Assembly (NCBI GenBank): GCA_007449985.2
Contig: VIIQ02000088.1
Location: 1 to 64,000, forward strand
Source of the DNA: Desmodesmus armatus
Taxonomy: Eukaryota > Chlorophyta > Chlorophyceae > Sphaeropleales > Scenedesmaceae
Direction of reading: 5' to 3'
Length of the DNA: 64,000 bases
Below, one piece after another: positions 23,401 to 33,888 of the stretch (positions within the stretch are counted from its first letter, which is position 1; each line of letters begins with the position of its first letter). The translations under genes were made by a program, and so were the position numbers. The notes under the pieces were generated by a model, which ran no database searches, had not been told where the DNA came from, and saw only the letters and a list, made by a program, of their open reading frames with translations.

Positions 23401-26400
23401 CGCAACATATATACAGCCAATTGAGTGCTGTGTGGGGTGAATCGCCAAGTCTAGTTTCTAGACACCATGATGGCCTGCCGCAGCTTCGAAACTCGAGGCC
23501 CACGGTGCATCTGCTTGGTCTCTATTCTGCAGGTGCGGCTGCAGGGCTGCAAGGGTGTGCTGTCCCGCAACTCCCTGCTGAGTGGCAAGCAGCTACAGGT
23601 GCGGCCCAGCATGGAGAAGTTTGGCAGCAGCCACCCCCAGCTGGAGGTGTGCAGCGTGGCCACTTGGCTCCCCTCATACCTCAACAGGCAGGTCATCACC
23701 TTCATGGTCTACAACGGAGTCCCAGAGCAGGTACGCAAACCTATGTCGGACATACTTTGCAGCTCAGCCCCTAATTGTTAGGGCAGTGGACTGCCAAGGG
23801 TGCTCTGCCTGATCAGGCAACCTTGCTGGCGTCAGCCTCTGTGGCATTCCGAATGCTTTCCGAAACACGTTCGACAACGGCAGTGGCGTTAAGTGCCACG
23901 ACAATTTGCTGCTTTTTGCAGGCATTGATGCAGAAGCTTGAGGGCGTGCTGCACGACCTCGCGGAGATGTGCGCCAGCGCCAGGACGGCGCGAAGGGTGC
24001 TGCCGACTCTGGGATCCACGGAGCCAAGTGAGACGTACAAACTTGACACGACCAACCAATACGTTGCAACACTCTGCCAGCGCGCTGCTTTATCCCTGCC
24101 ACCGAGAACGTCACTCCAGCAGCGGTCCCTGACGCCCTGGCACCTGACTGGACGAGCATGGTTGCTTGAAGTACGAAGAACGTGACGTATGCCTCATGCA
24201 GCATGTCTCGATCTTAATGCGTAAGAAAGGACGCCGAACGTACCTGCATGAAGTCGACACCGGACGTTTTCGTGCTATCGCCTGACGAACTGTGCATGCA
24301 TGCTGCACACTTGATTTCTGCAGCCACTCAGCGGTCTCTGCTGCACATGCTGGACATTTGTTGTGACTTGGGCCTGCCCAAGAGCCCCTTGGAGGACAGC
24401 TGCCTCAAGGCCATCGCACGCTGGCAGGTAAGGCAGATGAAAACCGTGCTGGCGCTACCGATGAACCAATGCAGCAGCTTCAAATGTCACTTTGCTATTG
24501 CTGAAACCAGCAGGTTGCGTCTGACGTAGTACGCAGTGTACATACAATGTGTGTGACGCTTTGCCTAAGGGTGTGGTCCAGGCAGTGAAAGCCATGTGTG
24601 CATGCTGCTGCGTGCAGGTGACTGACCTGCGCAACAAGGCTCGCCTGCTAGTCCCTGAGGGCACCGTGCTGGTGGGGGTGATGGACGAGTTTGATGTGCT
24701 GCAGGAGGGACAGGTCTTCCTGCAGGTGGGAGCGGCACAAAGTGACACAGCATGCAGTGGGCGTCGCACTATGGGATGTGCATGATGCATGCTAAAACTT
24801 TATCAGCGCTGTGAACAAACGTTTTTTGAGCGCTGTGAACGCTGAATCAACACACATACTTGAATGTGATGCAGTAGCATACTATGTCAGCGCCGTTGTC
24901 AACGAATCTTGTTGCGGCAACAGCACTTGCTGCACGTTGTACTTCAGCACACTTCCCTGAGGGGCATATTACTTCACACTCGCTGATGTTGCACCTTGTG
25001 CATCTGCAGATCCAGCTGCCACCGTCCCACACCCGCAACGGCACCACCAGCAGCAGCGGCAATGCCCCTCGCGTTATCACAGGCAGGGTGCTGCTGGCCA
25101 AGCACCCAGTGGCGCACAGGGGTGACGTGAGGGTGGTGCAGGCGGTGCACCCTATTGGGTTCAGGGGCCGACTGCTGGTAGAGAACTACGTCAACGTGGT
25201 CGTGTTCAGCCAGCGTGGAGCGCGGCCGCTGCCCAACATGCTGTCAGGGTCGGACTTGGTGGGTGCTTGCTGCAGGTCTTTACAATCTACTTTGTTTATT
25301 TAAGCTGTCAGCAGATCTGCCTGCAAGTGAATCAGTGACTAATCAAGGGCTGAAGGGACCGATCTTGTCCTAGCAAGCTTGTGGAAAGAAGCTTCAAGAA
25401 CAAAGGAGCCACTCCAGCTCAGCTGACATGTGCCTCCAACGAGTCCATCACTGGTTTGCCGGGCCTGGCCGAAGTTGGCGCTAGTGATCATTACATATTA
25501 CCTTGAATGACACTAGTGGTGTTGGCGCCACCGATCGCAACGGTGGCAGTTCTTGTGGTTGAAATCTGTTCACTCAGCTTGCCAAGCCACGGGTTGCCAC
25601 CCTGTGTGCACACGTGTGCAGGATGGTGACCAGTACATGGTGGTGTGGGACAAGGAGTTGCTGCTGAACAGGGTGTCAGAACCCATGGACTACACAGCTG
25701 CCAAGCCACAGGAGGTATGCTTGCACACCAGCATGTCTATCAGCGGCAATGACATCGCAGGCTTCCAAGGCTCTCAAGGCTTCTGCATACTACGCACATT
25801 GCATTCGTTGTAACAATCTGTACCGCAGGCAAACCACCAGCTTGGCCCCAAGCTATTGAATAGCATTGCCTGCCACTGACAGCGTCCGTCAAGCCATCGC
25901 ATGGTCAAGTTGAGTCACCTGCAGATTTCCACAACCTCTTCACCTCATTGCCGTAGGTTGACCAGGTAACGGTGGACCACTTGAGCGCACTTGATCAACT
26001 TTGTCAAAAACGACAACCTGGGCCAGATATCAACCTGGCTGCTGGCCCAGGCAGACCTCAACGGGGCCGACTGCGCTGAGTGTGAGCAGCTGGCACACCT
26101 GCACTCCATGGCCGTGGACTTCCCCAAGACAGGGGTACCCGCTGCGTTGGGGGCAGAGCAGCGCAAACGCCTGGTGAGCTGGCGGCTGGGCAGGTCTGCT
26201 CGTTTCTTGCAGCACATGATGCATGGCATTGTGCCATCACAGCGCAGCGAGGGAAGGCCTGCTGGGCATCCAACCATCCTCCTAGTGTGTCAGAAGGAAA
26301 TTTCGGCACCAATTCGGTACTGCAGGAAGGCTACAAGTTTGTTGAGATGTTGTGATGGACGTACTGCACCCGGTGTAGTATGGTACCGTCTGTTGGCACA

Positions 26401-28785
26401 TCCAAGGATTAAGGCTTCATCCCAAGAACACTGAAAAGTGCGGCAAACTCAGTCTAAGGGTCTCCAAAATGCAAGGTTGAATGCATCCCGCTCCTTTGAG
26501 CTCCTTGTGACAGCAGCAGACCAAAACTTTTGGTCCAGTGGCACATGCTGTTGCCAACACGCGTTTGGCCACTAGTGAAGGACATCTGCTGCTGCTGCTG
26601 GTGCTGGTGCTGTTGGTTGGCCGGGCTTGCAGGTGCCTGACCAGTACCCCCACTGGCTCAACAACACCAACAAAGAGTCCTACCACTCAGAGACCATCCT
26701 GGGGCGGATGTACGACAGGGTGCAGCAGCACCCCATCAACAGGCAGCTGCAGGAGCAGCTGCTGACTCAGGAGATGCAGCCGGAGCAGTACCAGCAGCAA
26801 CTGAGGGACCAGGCAGATGCCACGGCAGCAGGGTGGATGCAGCGGCTGCAGGGCTGCACTGTGCTGGCTGATGCTGTGGTGCTGCTGCCGCGGGTGGTTG
26901 AGGTGATGAGAGAATTTGAGGGTGACCTGCTTAGCCTGATGAACAACTGGAGGGTGTATGACGTGGGTGAGTGCAGAGTAGCCCGGGCTGTCAGCACAGT
27001 GTAGTGTGTTGCCAACACACACGTTGTGCAGAAGCCACATAATACTCATATCGTATGCTGGCCCAATGACTATCTCCTGCCAGTGGCCGAAGATTTTTCG
27101 GAGTTGGCCTCTCGTCCATTTTTGGTTGCCTCAACGCCGTGGATTGTATATACGTTCCTGTACTACACGGCATACATGCTACGTTCTGAAATGTGACCCA
27201 TCTCTGCACCCAGCTGCTGCTCCTGCAGGCCAGATGCTTACGTGCTGCCTGCCGCGCATGCAGTCAAGCCAAGGCCGCCACCAGCAGTCAGAGCAGCAGG
27301 ACCAGTTGCGCAGGGAGATGCGGGGCGTGTATGCCAAGGCACGTAAGGCCTGCCTGTGCCTGGTGCTGGAGACGGCCGGGCGCCCCTTCCTGGGGGATGC
27401 GGCTTTTGGTGATGCAGCAAGGCTGTCGTTTGACTACAGCAGGATCAGCAGCAGCGTCCGGTCGAGTGAGGCGTGGTCGGAGGAGCTGCTGAAGGAGCTG
27501 GAGGCAAAGGCATACCCCTTCCAGGTGAACTTCACGCTGCCACGTTGCTGCAGTTTTGTGAGTTACAACGCACAAGTGTGCGATTATATTGCCAATGCAC
27601 CTTCCCAAGTCCCAGTGGGACTCCCAAGTTGCACCATGCTGCACAGCTGATCTGGAATCAACCTGGGCAGCAGCTTCACAATCGTTTGTGGGGCACGTGA
27701 TATTGGATCCATGGAGCTATACAGCCCTAGTGCATATCAACTTGGGGCACGTGGGGCGCGCATTGATTGCCACTAGTGAAGTAGTGAAGTCCACTATTTC
27801 ACCCTCAGATCAGCAATTTGCACAGTGTGCAGTCTCAACATGACACAATGAACTGGCTTGGGGGTATGGTGCACAGCACAGCCGTCATGGCAGTCATGAC
27901 GGCAGAACCTGGCACTGCCAGGTAGCCTACCTGTCATTTCTGAAAGTTCAGACAGTCTCAAACTGCCAGTGCACATGTGTGCCTGCAGGTGCAGCCTGGT
28001 GCAGCCCTCCCTCGGGCTGAAGGTGACCGCCAAGGCGCTGTGGCCTGTATGGCTGTGGCTGTCGCCTGTCTGCTGGCAGCCACCGGGTTCCAGCAAGGCA
28101 GTAAGCACCCTTGCGGCATGGTGCAGCAGCACCTGCGAGCTGTGGTGCTGCAGCTGCAACGGCAGGGGGCAGAAGGTAAGCCAGGAGCTGCAGCGTGCTG
28201 AGCTCTCTGACATTCAGGCAGGGGGCTGCAACTGCCAGCAGGAAGGGGTTCTGACTTGCAACCAGCTTGATTGACTTGCTTGATGCCCTGAAGGCAATGC
28301 AGGAAAAGCAAGCACCAGCTGCTTCACACTGTCCTCAGCTGCCTGAATCTCTTGGAGTGATATTGTGTTCCTGGGGAGTCTGGCCAATGACTCACTGGCC
28401 TTTCTGGATGGTTGAGTGTTCCTGACAACAGTATGTGTATCATGTTCAGCCTGTGTGTACTGCCCTGCTGCCCACAGAGGAACTGGAGAGGCTCAGCCAG
28501 CTGTTTGATGGTCTGGATGATGCAGCTGCTGGTAGTGACAGTGGCAGCGACACAGGCAGCGAGGGAGAGTCAGACAGTGAGGAGGGCAGTGCTGCAGCGG
28601 GTGCAGCTGAGGCAGAGGGGCCCAACCCGCTGCCCAGGGCCTTCTTTGCACGTGTTGCCCCTGCAAAGGAGGATGAGGTTGAACTACTCAGCAGGCTGGC
28701 CTTCCAGCTGGTGATGGGGAGGGAGCTGAGGGGGGTGGCACAGCTGATGGCACGGCAGCAGGCCCCCATGGGAGCCGTGGTGTGA
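17449..28785 (+). CDS. RNA-dependent RNA polymerase (RDR), copy A, 24 exons, probably damaged
   Basis: RDRs copy single-stranded RNA into double-stranded RNA that Dicer cuts into small RNAs. Exons: 17449-17930, 18293-18524, 18708-18859, 19117-19334, 19763-19912, 20121-20314, 20672-20926, 21190-21296, 21615-21938 (holds an insertion), 22099-22157, 22379-22576, 22898-22964, 23246-23319, 23533-23730, 23922-24027, 24324-24427, 24618-24725, 25010-25258, 25622-25714, 25957-26173, 26633-26966, 27229-27524, 27989-28175 and 28478-28785; about 1,520 residues. The N-terminus is basic (MGKRRRRNRQRK), with CxxC pairs near residues 150-160 and 310-360. The core has FLRVSFGDES, YCMLAYSSSQLK, AARLGQCFSTT, CFSDGVGCISPG, GCKGVLSRNS, LNRQVITFMVYNGVPEQ, DLRNKARLLVPEG and catalytic DLDGD (about residues 1041-1045), split by an intron after DL. 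The tail is acidic. A 151-bp insertion in exon 9 and a 2-nt deletion in exon 20 break the frame. Confidence 0.9.
21757..21907. mobile_element. 151-bp insertion in exon 9 of RDR copy A
   Basis: Removing exactly this segment gives an exon of 173 nt, the size of the equivalent exon in copy B, and restores a joined frame. TAT occurs at both edges (21757-21759 and 21908-21910), consistent with a 3-bp target duplication. The left end forms a hairpin (GCATC-G-ATTCC, loop TTTA, GGAAT-A-GATGC at 21761-21786), and TTTAGGAAT recurs at 21772 and 21882. It encodes nothing I recognise. Neither edge fits GT-AG. It could be a MITE-like or random insertion. Confidence 0.5.
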
Positions 28786-29608
28786 TACTGAGGGTCTTGG
28801 TTGTCAGATGTTTTACTGTGGAGTTGCCTTAGTCTGTTGCTGCAGCAGCCACAATGGCTAAGTTAGTGACACACATGTATTATACTCGGTATTATAGGCT
28901 GTTGATGCATAAGGGCCAGGGCAAGGCCGCCCTGCAGTTGGCCACGGCCACGACAAGGCTTGGGGTGATATCAGCTGTTTGAGCTACGTCTGGGGCTACT
29001 GCACACAGCATTGAAGTATGTTGTTGTGCTTCAAGGTGGCACCCCCATCATGGCATGATGCGGGGGGGGGGGGGGGGGGGGGGCTGGTTGTCAGCTGTGA
29101 TCTCAAGAGCGCGTGTTGCCGAGCGGCAGTAAGCGCCATGTACCTGATTATCAGCACCATTATTATTAGAATGGCACCTGTGATGCACCATGGAAGCTGT
29201 GCATGCACTGTTGGCTGCTGGCTGGCCCCGTCGTGAGTCACGACTCGAGCAGGAACACTTTTCTGATGCGGGGTTGGCACTTGCGGTGGCAAGAGGCACA
29301 CAATGAGCTTGACATAACACTTATAGACGCTAATGTGCGATACAGAGCCCCTGATGACGTTTCAATGTGCGTTTGTGCAGAACAAAATTCAAAGGACAGG
29401 ACAGTCAATCATACAGCGTCACCGAGGAACCCTTTTCGTAATAGTGGAAAATAGGGTTTAAAAAACAAGTGGTGGTGATGTTGACAGCTTTTGCAGTGAG
29501 GCCAAGCTTGTCAAACTTTGGAAGCGTTGTGAGGTTCAAGTGATACGTCACAATGTTGAGAGAGCACATCTTAGACACTACCTTGTTATCACGAATGTTC
29601 CCCTGCAG
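28786..29608. other. Intergenic between RDR A and F-box/LRR A, with 22-G tract
   Basis: No exon seen. It holds a pure G run (29062-29083) and blocks matching the inverse of 50510-50660 in the other arm, so it belongs to the duplication. It probably includes the RDR 3' UTR and the F-box gene promoter. Confidence 0.5.
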
Positions 29609-32250
29609 CTGTCTGGACACGCAATAGGCGCCTCGCTTACGCCAGTACTGTCGGGCGGCAAATCCAAGAATGAAAGAACAGGTGGGTGGCAGCGCATTCG
29701 CAACATTTGCAAGCATTACTTTCTACATAATTGTAATTACGCACCTGTGCGTTGTGGCTGGTGGCCTACCACCGACTTGCTGCTGCTGAGGAGGGATGTC
29801 TGTTTGAGTCCCACACTCACAGTGTCAGTGGGAAAGTGACCAGCGAAGATATTGGGTACAGAAAATCGTATGCCACCGTGTGTATTTCTGCTTCCTGTGT
29901 TGTTTGTGAGCGGTCTAAGTGTCCCTAGCACTGCTGTGTGCTGCTTGTCTGTGCTGCCCCAGGCTGCTACCATCTCCCATCTGCCGGTGCAGCTGCTGGC
30001 ACGCATCCTATCATGGCTGGCACATGCAGAGCGCTTGGGCAGTGCAGCACTGGTTTCGACAGCATGGCACACAGCAGCAGTGCAGGGCACAGCCAGCATC
30101 AAGTTGAATGTGAAAGAAATGTCGGACGAAGTGCCCAAGCGTTTTGACAGCCTCTCAGCTTGGCTGGCAACCAACAGTCATGCCGGCATCAAAGGCATCT
30201 TTGCTATCATGCCTGATCCGGCCCCACCCCTGGAAGAACTTCCCATGCTGCAGCTTCCCAGCCTTCACCGGCTGCCGGGCCTGGAGTGCTTGCTCTGCTA
30301 CAGCGTGGCCATCACAGCACCACAGGCCAACAGCGACAGCGACGCGGCAATGAGAGGGGCAGCTGCCCCTGCAGCAGAAACACCAGAAGCTTCAGAGACA
30401 GCAGCAGCAGCTACCGTCCGGCCCTTGAAGCTGTCCCCAGCCACAGCTCTGACTGCATTGCACCTCTCCAGCTGCAATGCGACAGTGGAGGGGCTGACTG
30501 CCCTCACACGGCTGCAGAGCCTCGCACTCGGCACCCAACCAGACCACAATCTGCCAGATGCAATCAGCACAAACCACCGCACCCAGCTGCAGCAGGCGCT
30601 GCCACAGCTGCAGGCACTGGTGCGCCTGCGCCTGTCTGGCAAGGTGGCGCACGATGATGTGCTGCAGCATATGAGCAGCCTCCCTCGGCTGCAGCAGCTG
30701 GTGCTGAGGGAGGGCATGTTCACCATCGCCAGCTTCCAGCAGCTGCCCAAGTCCCTCACCCACCTGTCGATCGGCTGGGCACCCGACGACACTGTCGGAT
30801 TTCTGGACTTGACCCTAAGTGCCAGCACAGCCCCAGGCCTGTGTGCTTTGACAGCCCTTCAGGAATTTGTGGTGCTCTACACCCCTGATGATGCACGGCC
30901 AGTGCATTTGGAGGTGCTTGCCAACATGGCATCATTGAAACTCCTCGACCTGAAGCACACCGACCTAGGGGTGGTGCCTGGCACCCTGTCTGTGCTGACA
31001 AAGCTGACCAGGCTCACCTCCTTGAGCCTGCCCCTCCTTGATGATCCAGACGAACTCATGCTGTCAGATGCGGAAGCAGCGGCAGTGACATCATCCTCGC
31101 AGCTGGTTGAATTGGACATCAGTGACAGCTGCTTGGCTGCGGACAAGTGCCAGCACCTGTTCGCAGCAGGGCGGCAGCTGCTGCAGCTGACTAAGCTTCA
31201 TGCCAACGTCGACCTGATCCATGACGGCCCTCAGGCCTCTCGTGTGGCTGCCTGCTGCCCCAACCTAGCCAGCATCACCCTTACAGGCACCCAGGCGCGT
31301 CACAACTGGGTGCCGCACCAAGGTGATGATCAGTTTGTGGTAGACTGCTTAGCCAGCATGTTGCTGCGCTGGCAGCCGCCGCAGCTCCAGCAGCTGACCA
31401 GCCTGACCATGGACCTGGAGCGCTTGCTCATGGCGCCTGAGCTGTGGCGGGCACTGGCACGCCTTACACAGCTGCGCGTGCTGAGGGTCAACATTTACCA
31501 CATGTCAGACTTGGCGGGTGTGCTGAACCTGACAAGCTGCACGCAGCTGAGGAGTCTGTGTGTTGATGCAAGGTCTATGGAGGGACTGATGGACCACGTA
31601 TGGCTGGACCTGACAGGCGAGGAGGTGAGGGTTGGGAGCTTGCTATGGGAGCTGTCACATGACGCATAAGCAGGCTGAAGCTGCTTGCAAGACTGTCGGG
31701 TCTACATGCTGCTGATGTGCGATCCTGCAATTGCATATTTTTGTTGGAATGTTGGTCGGTATGGAGAGCGTCCTTGGTCGAGGACTTCACATGAGCAGTA
31801 CAAACTAGCTAGCACTCTAGTGGTGCAAAAGGAGGTGTATCCTACCACATGCAAACTGCTGCCGCTGCCATTCCTGCTGCTGGTTATGACCCGCATCATG
31901 TGTGCAAAACATTAGGTAACACCCCATCTCATTGTTGCCTGCTGTCTCAGACATACACTGTTGATCTGCTGCTGCAGGCTGCTGACGGCACCACTACACT
32001 GGCGCAGCAGCTGCCCAAGGCCCTCCAGCAGGCCATCCTGCAGCAGGTCTCTGAGGACAACAGCTCCCCAGAGCTGCTGGCGGTGTTGGTGAGGTGTGCA
32101 GCAGAGGTGCAGCAGGCCCAGGAGCAGCAGCTGGAGCAGCAGCAGGGGGAGATTGCACAGCTGCGGCGGGAGCTCAGGACAGTGCAGGCTAGCTTGGCAG
32201 CAGTGCTGCAGCAGCTGCCAGGCCATCGTGGCCCCGGATTGGGGCCTTGA
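29609..32250 (+). CDS. F-box / leucine-rich-repeat protein, copy A
   Basis: F-box/LRR proteins usually serve as substrate receptors of SCF ubiquitin ligases: the F-box binds SKP1 and the LRRs bind the target. The main exon is 29963-31624 (554 codons) and the last is 31978-32250. The F-box is at its start (ISHLPVQLLARILSWLAHAE, then LVSTAWHTAA). LRR-like repeats follow (LTALHLSSCNATVEGLTALT, QLVELDISDSCL, LRSLCVDARSMEGL). The final exon is a Gln-rich coiled coil (EIAQLRRELRTVQASLAAVL). A short upstream exon at 29609-29681 is supported by its counterpart in copy B (ending PRMKEQ in both), but a 1-nt difference puts a stop early in its frame here, so it may be partly untranslated. It lies directly downstream of RDR A in the same orientation. 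The target is unknown. Confidence 0.8.
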
Positions 32251-32886
32251 ATGTCTTGACCACCTAGCGGCATCCCTGCACATGCATCGTAGTCCTTGTC
32301 GTGGTGGCCTGCCTGCATCATGGTCTGGGTCTGGGTCATGCCGGCTGTGAGGCTGTGGTGAGATGCAGTGATCACTTCTTGTGGGTCTTGTTGCCTTGGT
32401 GGGGGGGTGATCTTTGGGGTGGGGGGGGGGGGGGGGGGAGGCGTAAGGGCAGTGTTGACTTGGCTCATTTGTGTTGCTTGGTATCTGCTTCAAGGCTCTG
32501 TTGCTTTCGTAATACAGGTATCATGATGACATGCCAGCAGTGCACACAGTATCACACACTGTCAGCTTTGTCCTTGGTTTTACTTGGGCCGTGATATGAC
32601 AACCATTGTCCGAGTCGCTTGCTTTTCAGCAGCCTGAAACCCTTTGAGGTAGGCTCACAGCAGACAGTGGACTCAGTATCTCACAGGGCTGAGGAAAGAA
32701 TGGCTTACGAATGGCTCTCAGCCAGTAGTGTGTTGCTTACATGATTCAAAAGAGCCTCAAAGGCAGCCGTTTTTTTGCGCCAAAGCCTTGAAGTGTGAGC
32801 CATGTTGAAGTTCAGGTCGTTGTTGCACTTCTGATGCGACTGCTAGTCCCGTTCAATCAGTTTGAGAGCACAACAGTTGACTCGGG

Positions 32887-32920
<34 letters not shown>

Positions 32921-33888
32921 AAGGATGGCTGTGCCTGGTCACCTCCTGCCGCGTATGCTGCTAGCAACGTGTACACGCAGACCTGCCCTTACGTGATGTG
33001 ATGATTAACAGCAAGAAAGGTGAACCCAGCACACGGGGCCCAGGAGCCGCTGCCCTCCACACCTGCTCCCCAAGCCCTTGTTGCAAGTTGAGGTGGCCAT
33101 GGCTGCTGCAGAACAGGTCAAGGTGCAGCTACGGCCAGCTGTTCATGATGAAAGCTACAACAAACTTGCCGACAATTCCAGGGCAATGTGGCTTGCAGTT
33201 GTGAGGCGTGTCTTGGCAGGTTAGCATATGTCGGAGATAGGGGCAATGTGTAGGTCAGTCACAATCAAAGGTTGGAAACAAACACTCATGTTGATGAATA
33301 GCTGGGGGATGTGCGATGGCACATGACCATCGTTAACTTCATGTTGGGCTGGATGGGCAGGCTCTTGCATGCATGGGTGTGCACCCGGGTGTCACCAGGA
33401 GGAGGCAGTAAAGTCCAGGGCACACACATTGCTGCAGTAATCAGTCCTCAATGACAAATGCGACAGGTTAATTGGACAAAAGGTGCGTAAGTGTAGCGGA
33501 AAGCAGCGGGGAAGTCCGGCCGGTCCAACAAGGTTTGACCTCATCCTCGCACTACTGGCGACACAAGGCAGAGAAGCACATGTGACGTGCTTTAAAATGG
33601 TGCAATTTATGTTGAAGCATATAGCCAACGTGCGAAGACCAACGGCGCTTGTCAACGTTATAACAGAAGGCTTGGACAGCTCATCGTCTCATCGATCCAC
33701 CGTCCTCGTCGTCTCGTGTTGCTATTGCTTTCCTGTATCACAGCACCATCTCACCCTGTACGCTTCCTGCAGTCAAGCAGACAGCCAACCTGCCCAACAC
33801 CGGGCTAGTTACCCCAATCCCCTGTTGTGAATGATAGAACCTTCTATACGTGGCTTGAGCTCGTGCGTGAGCCAGCCTGCCGGGCGAA
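32251..33888. other. Intergenic with G tracts; end of left duplication arm
   Basis: No exon seen. It contains an 18-G run (32421-32438), a 31-G run (32888-32918) and, near 32490-32560, the last sequence I can match to the other arm. From about 32600 on the DNA is single-copy within the window. Confidence 0.5.
32888..32918. repeat. 31-nt pure G tract
   Basis: Uninterrupted G run in intergenic DNA. Similar runs lie at 29062-29083, 32421-32438, 37852-37873 and 38365-38388. They could form G-quadruplexes; exact length is unreliable. Confidence 0.8.

Larger units (their letters stand above)
17314..32600 (+). repeat. Left arm of the inverted RDR + F-box/LRR duplication
   Basis: Contains an RDR gene followed by an F-box/LRR gene in the same orientation. 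The right arm (46930-63171) holds the same pair in inverse orientation. Matching extends beyond coding exons: the spacer near 29040-29190 matches 50570-50650, and the far end near 32490-32560 (CTCTGTTGCTTTCGTAAT and following) matches the inverse of about 46940-47010. Confidence 0.85.
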
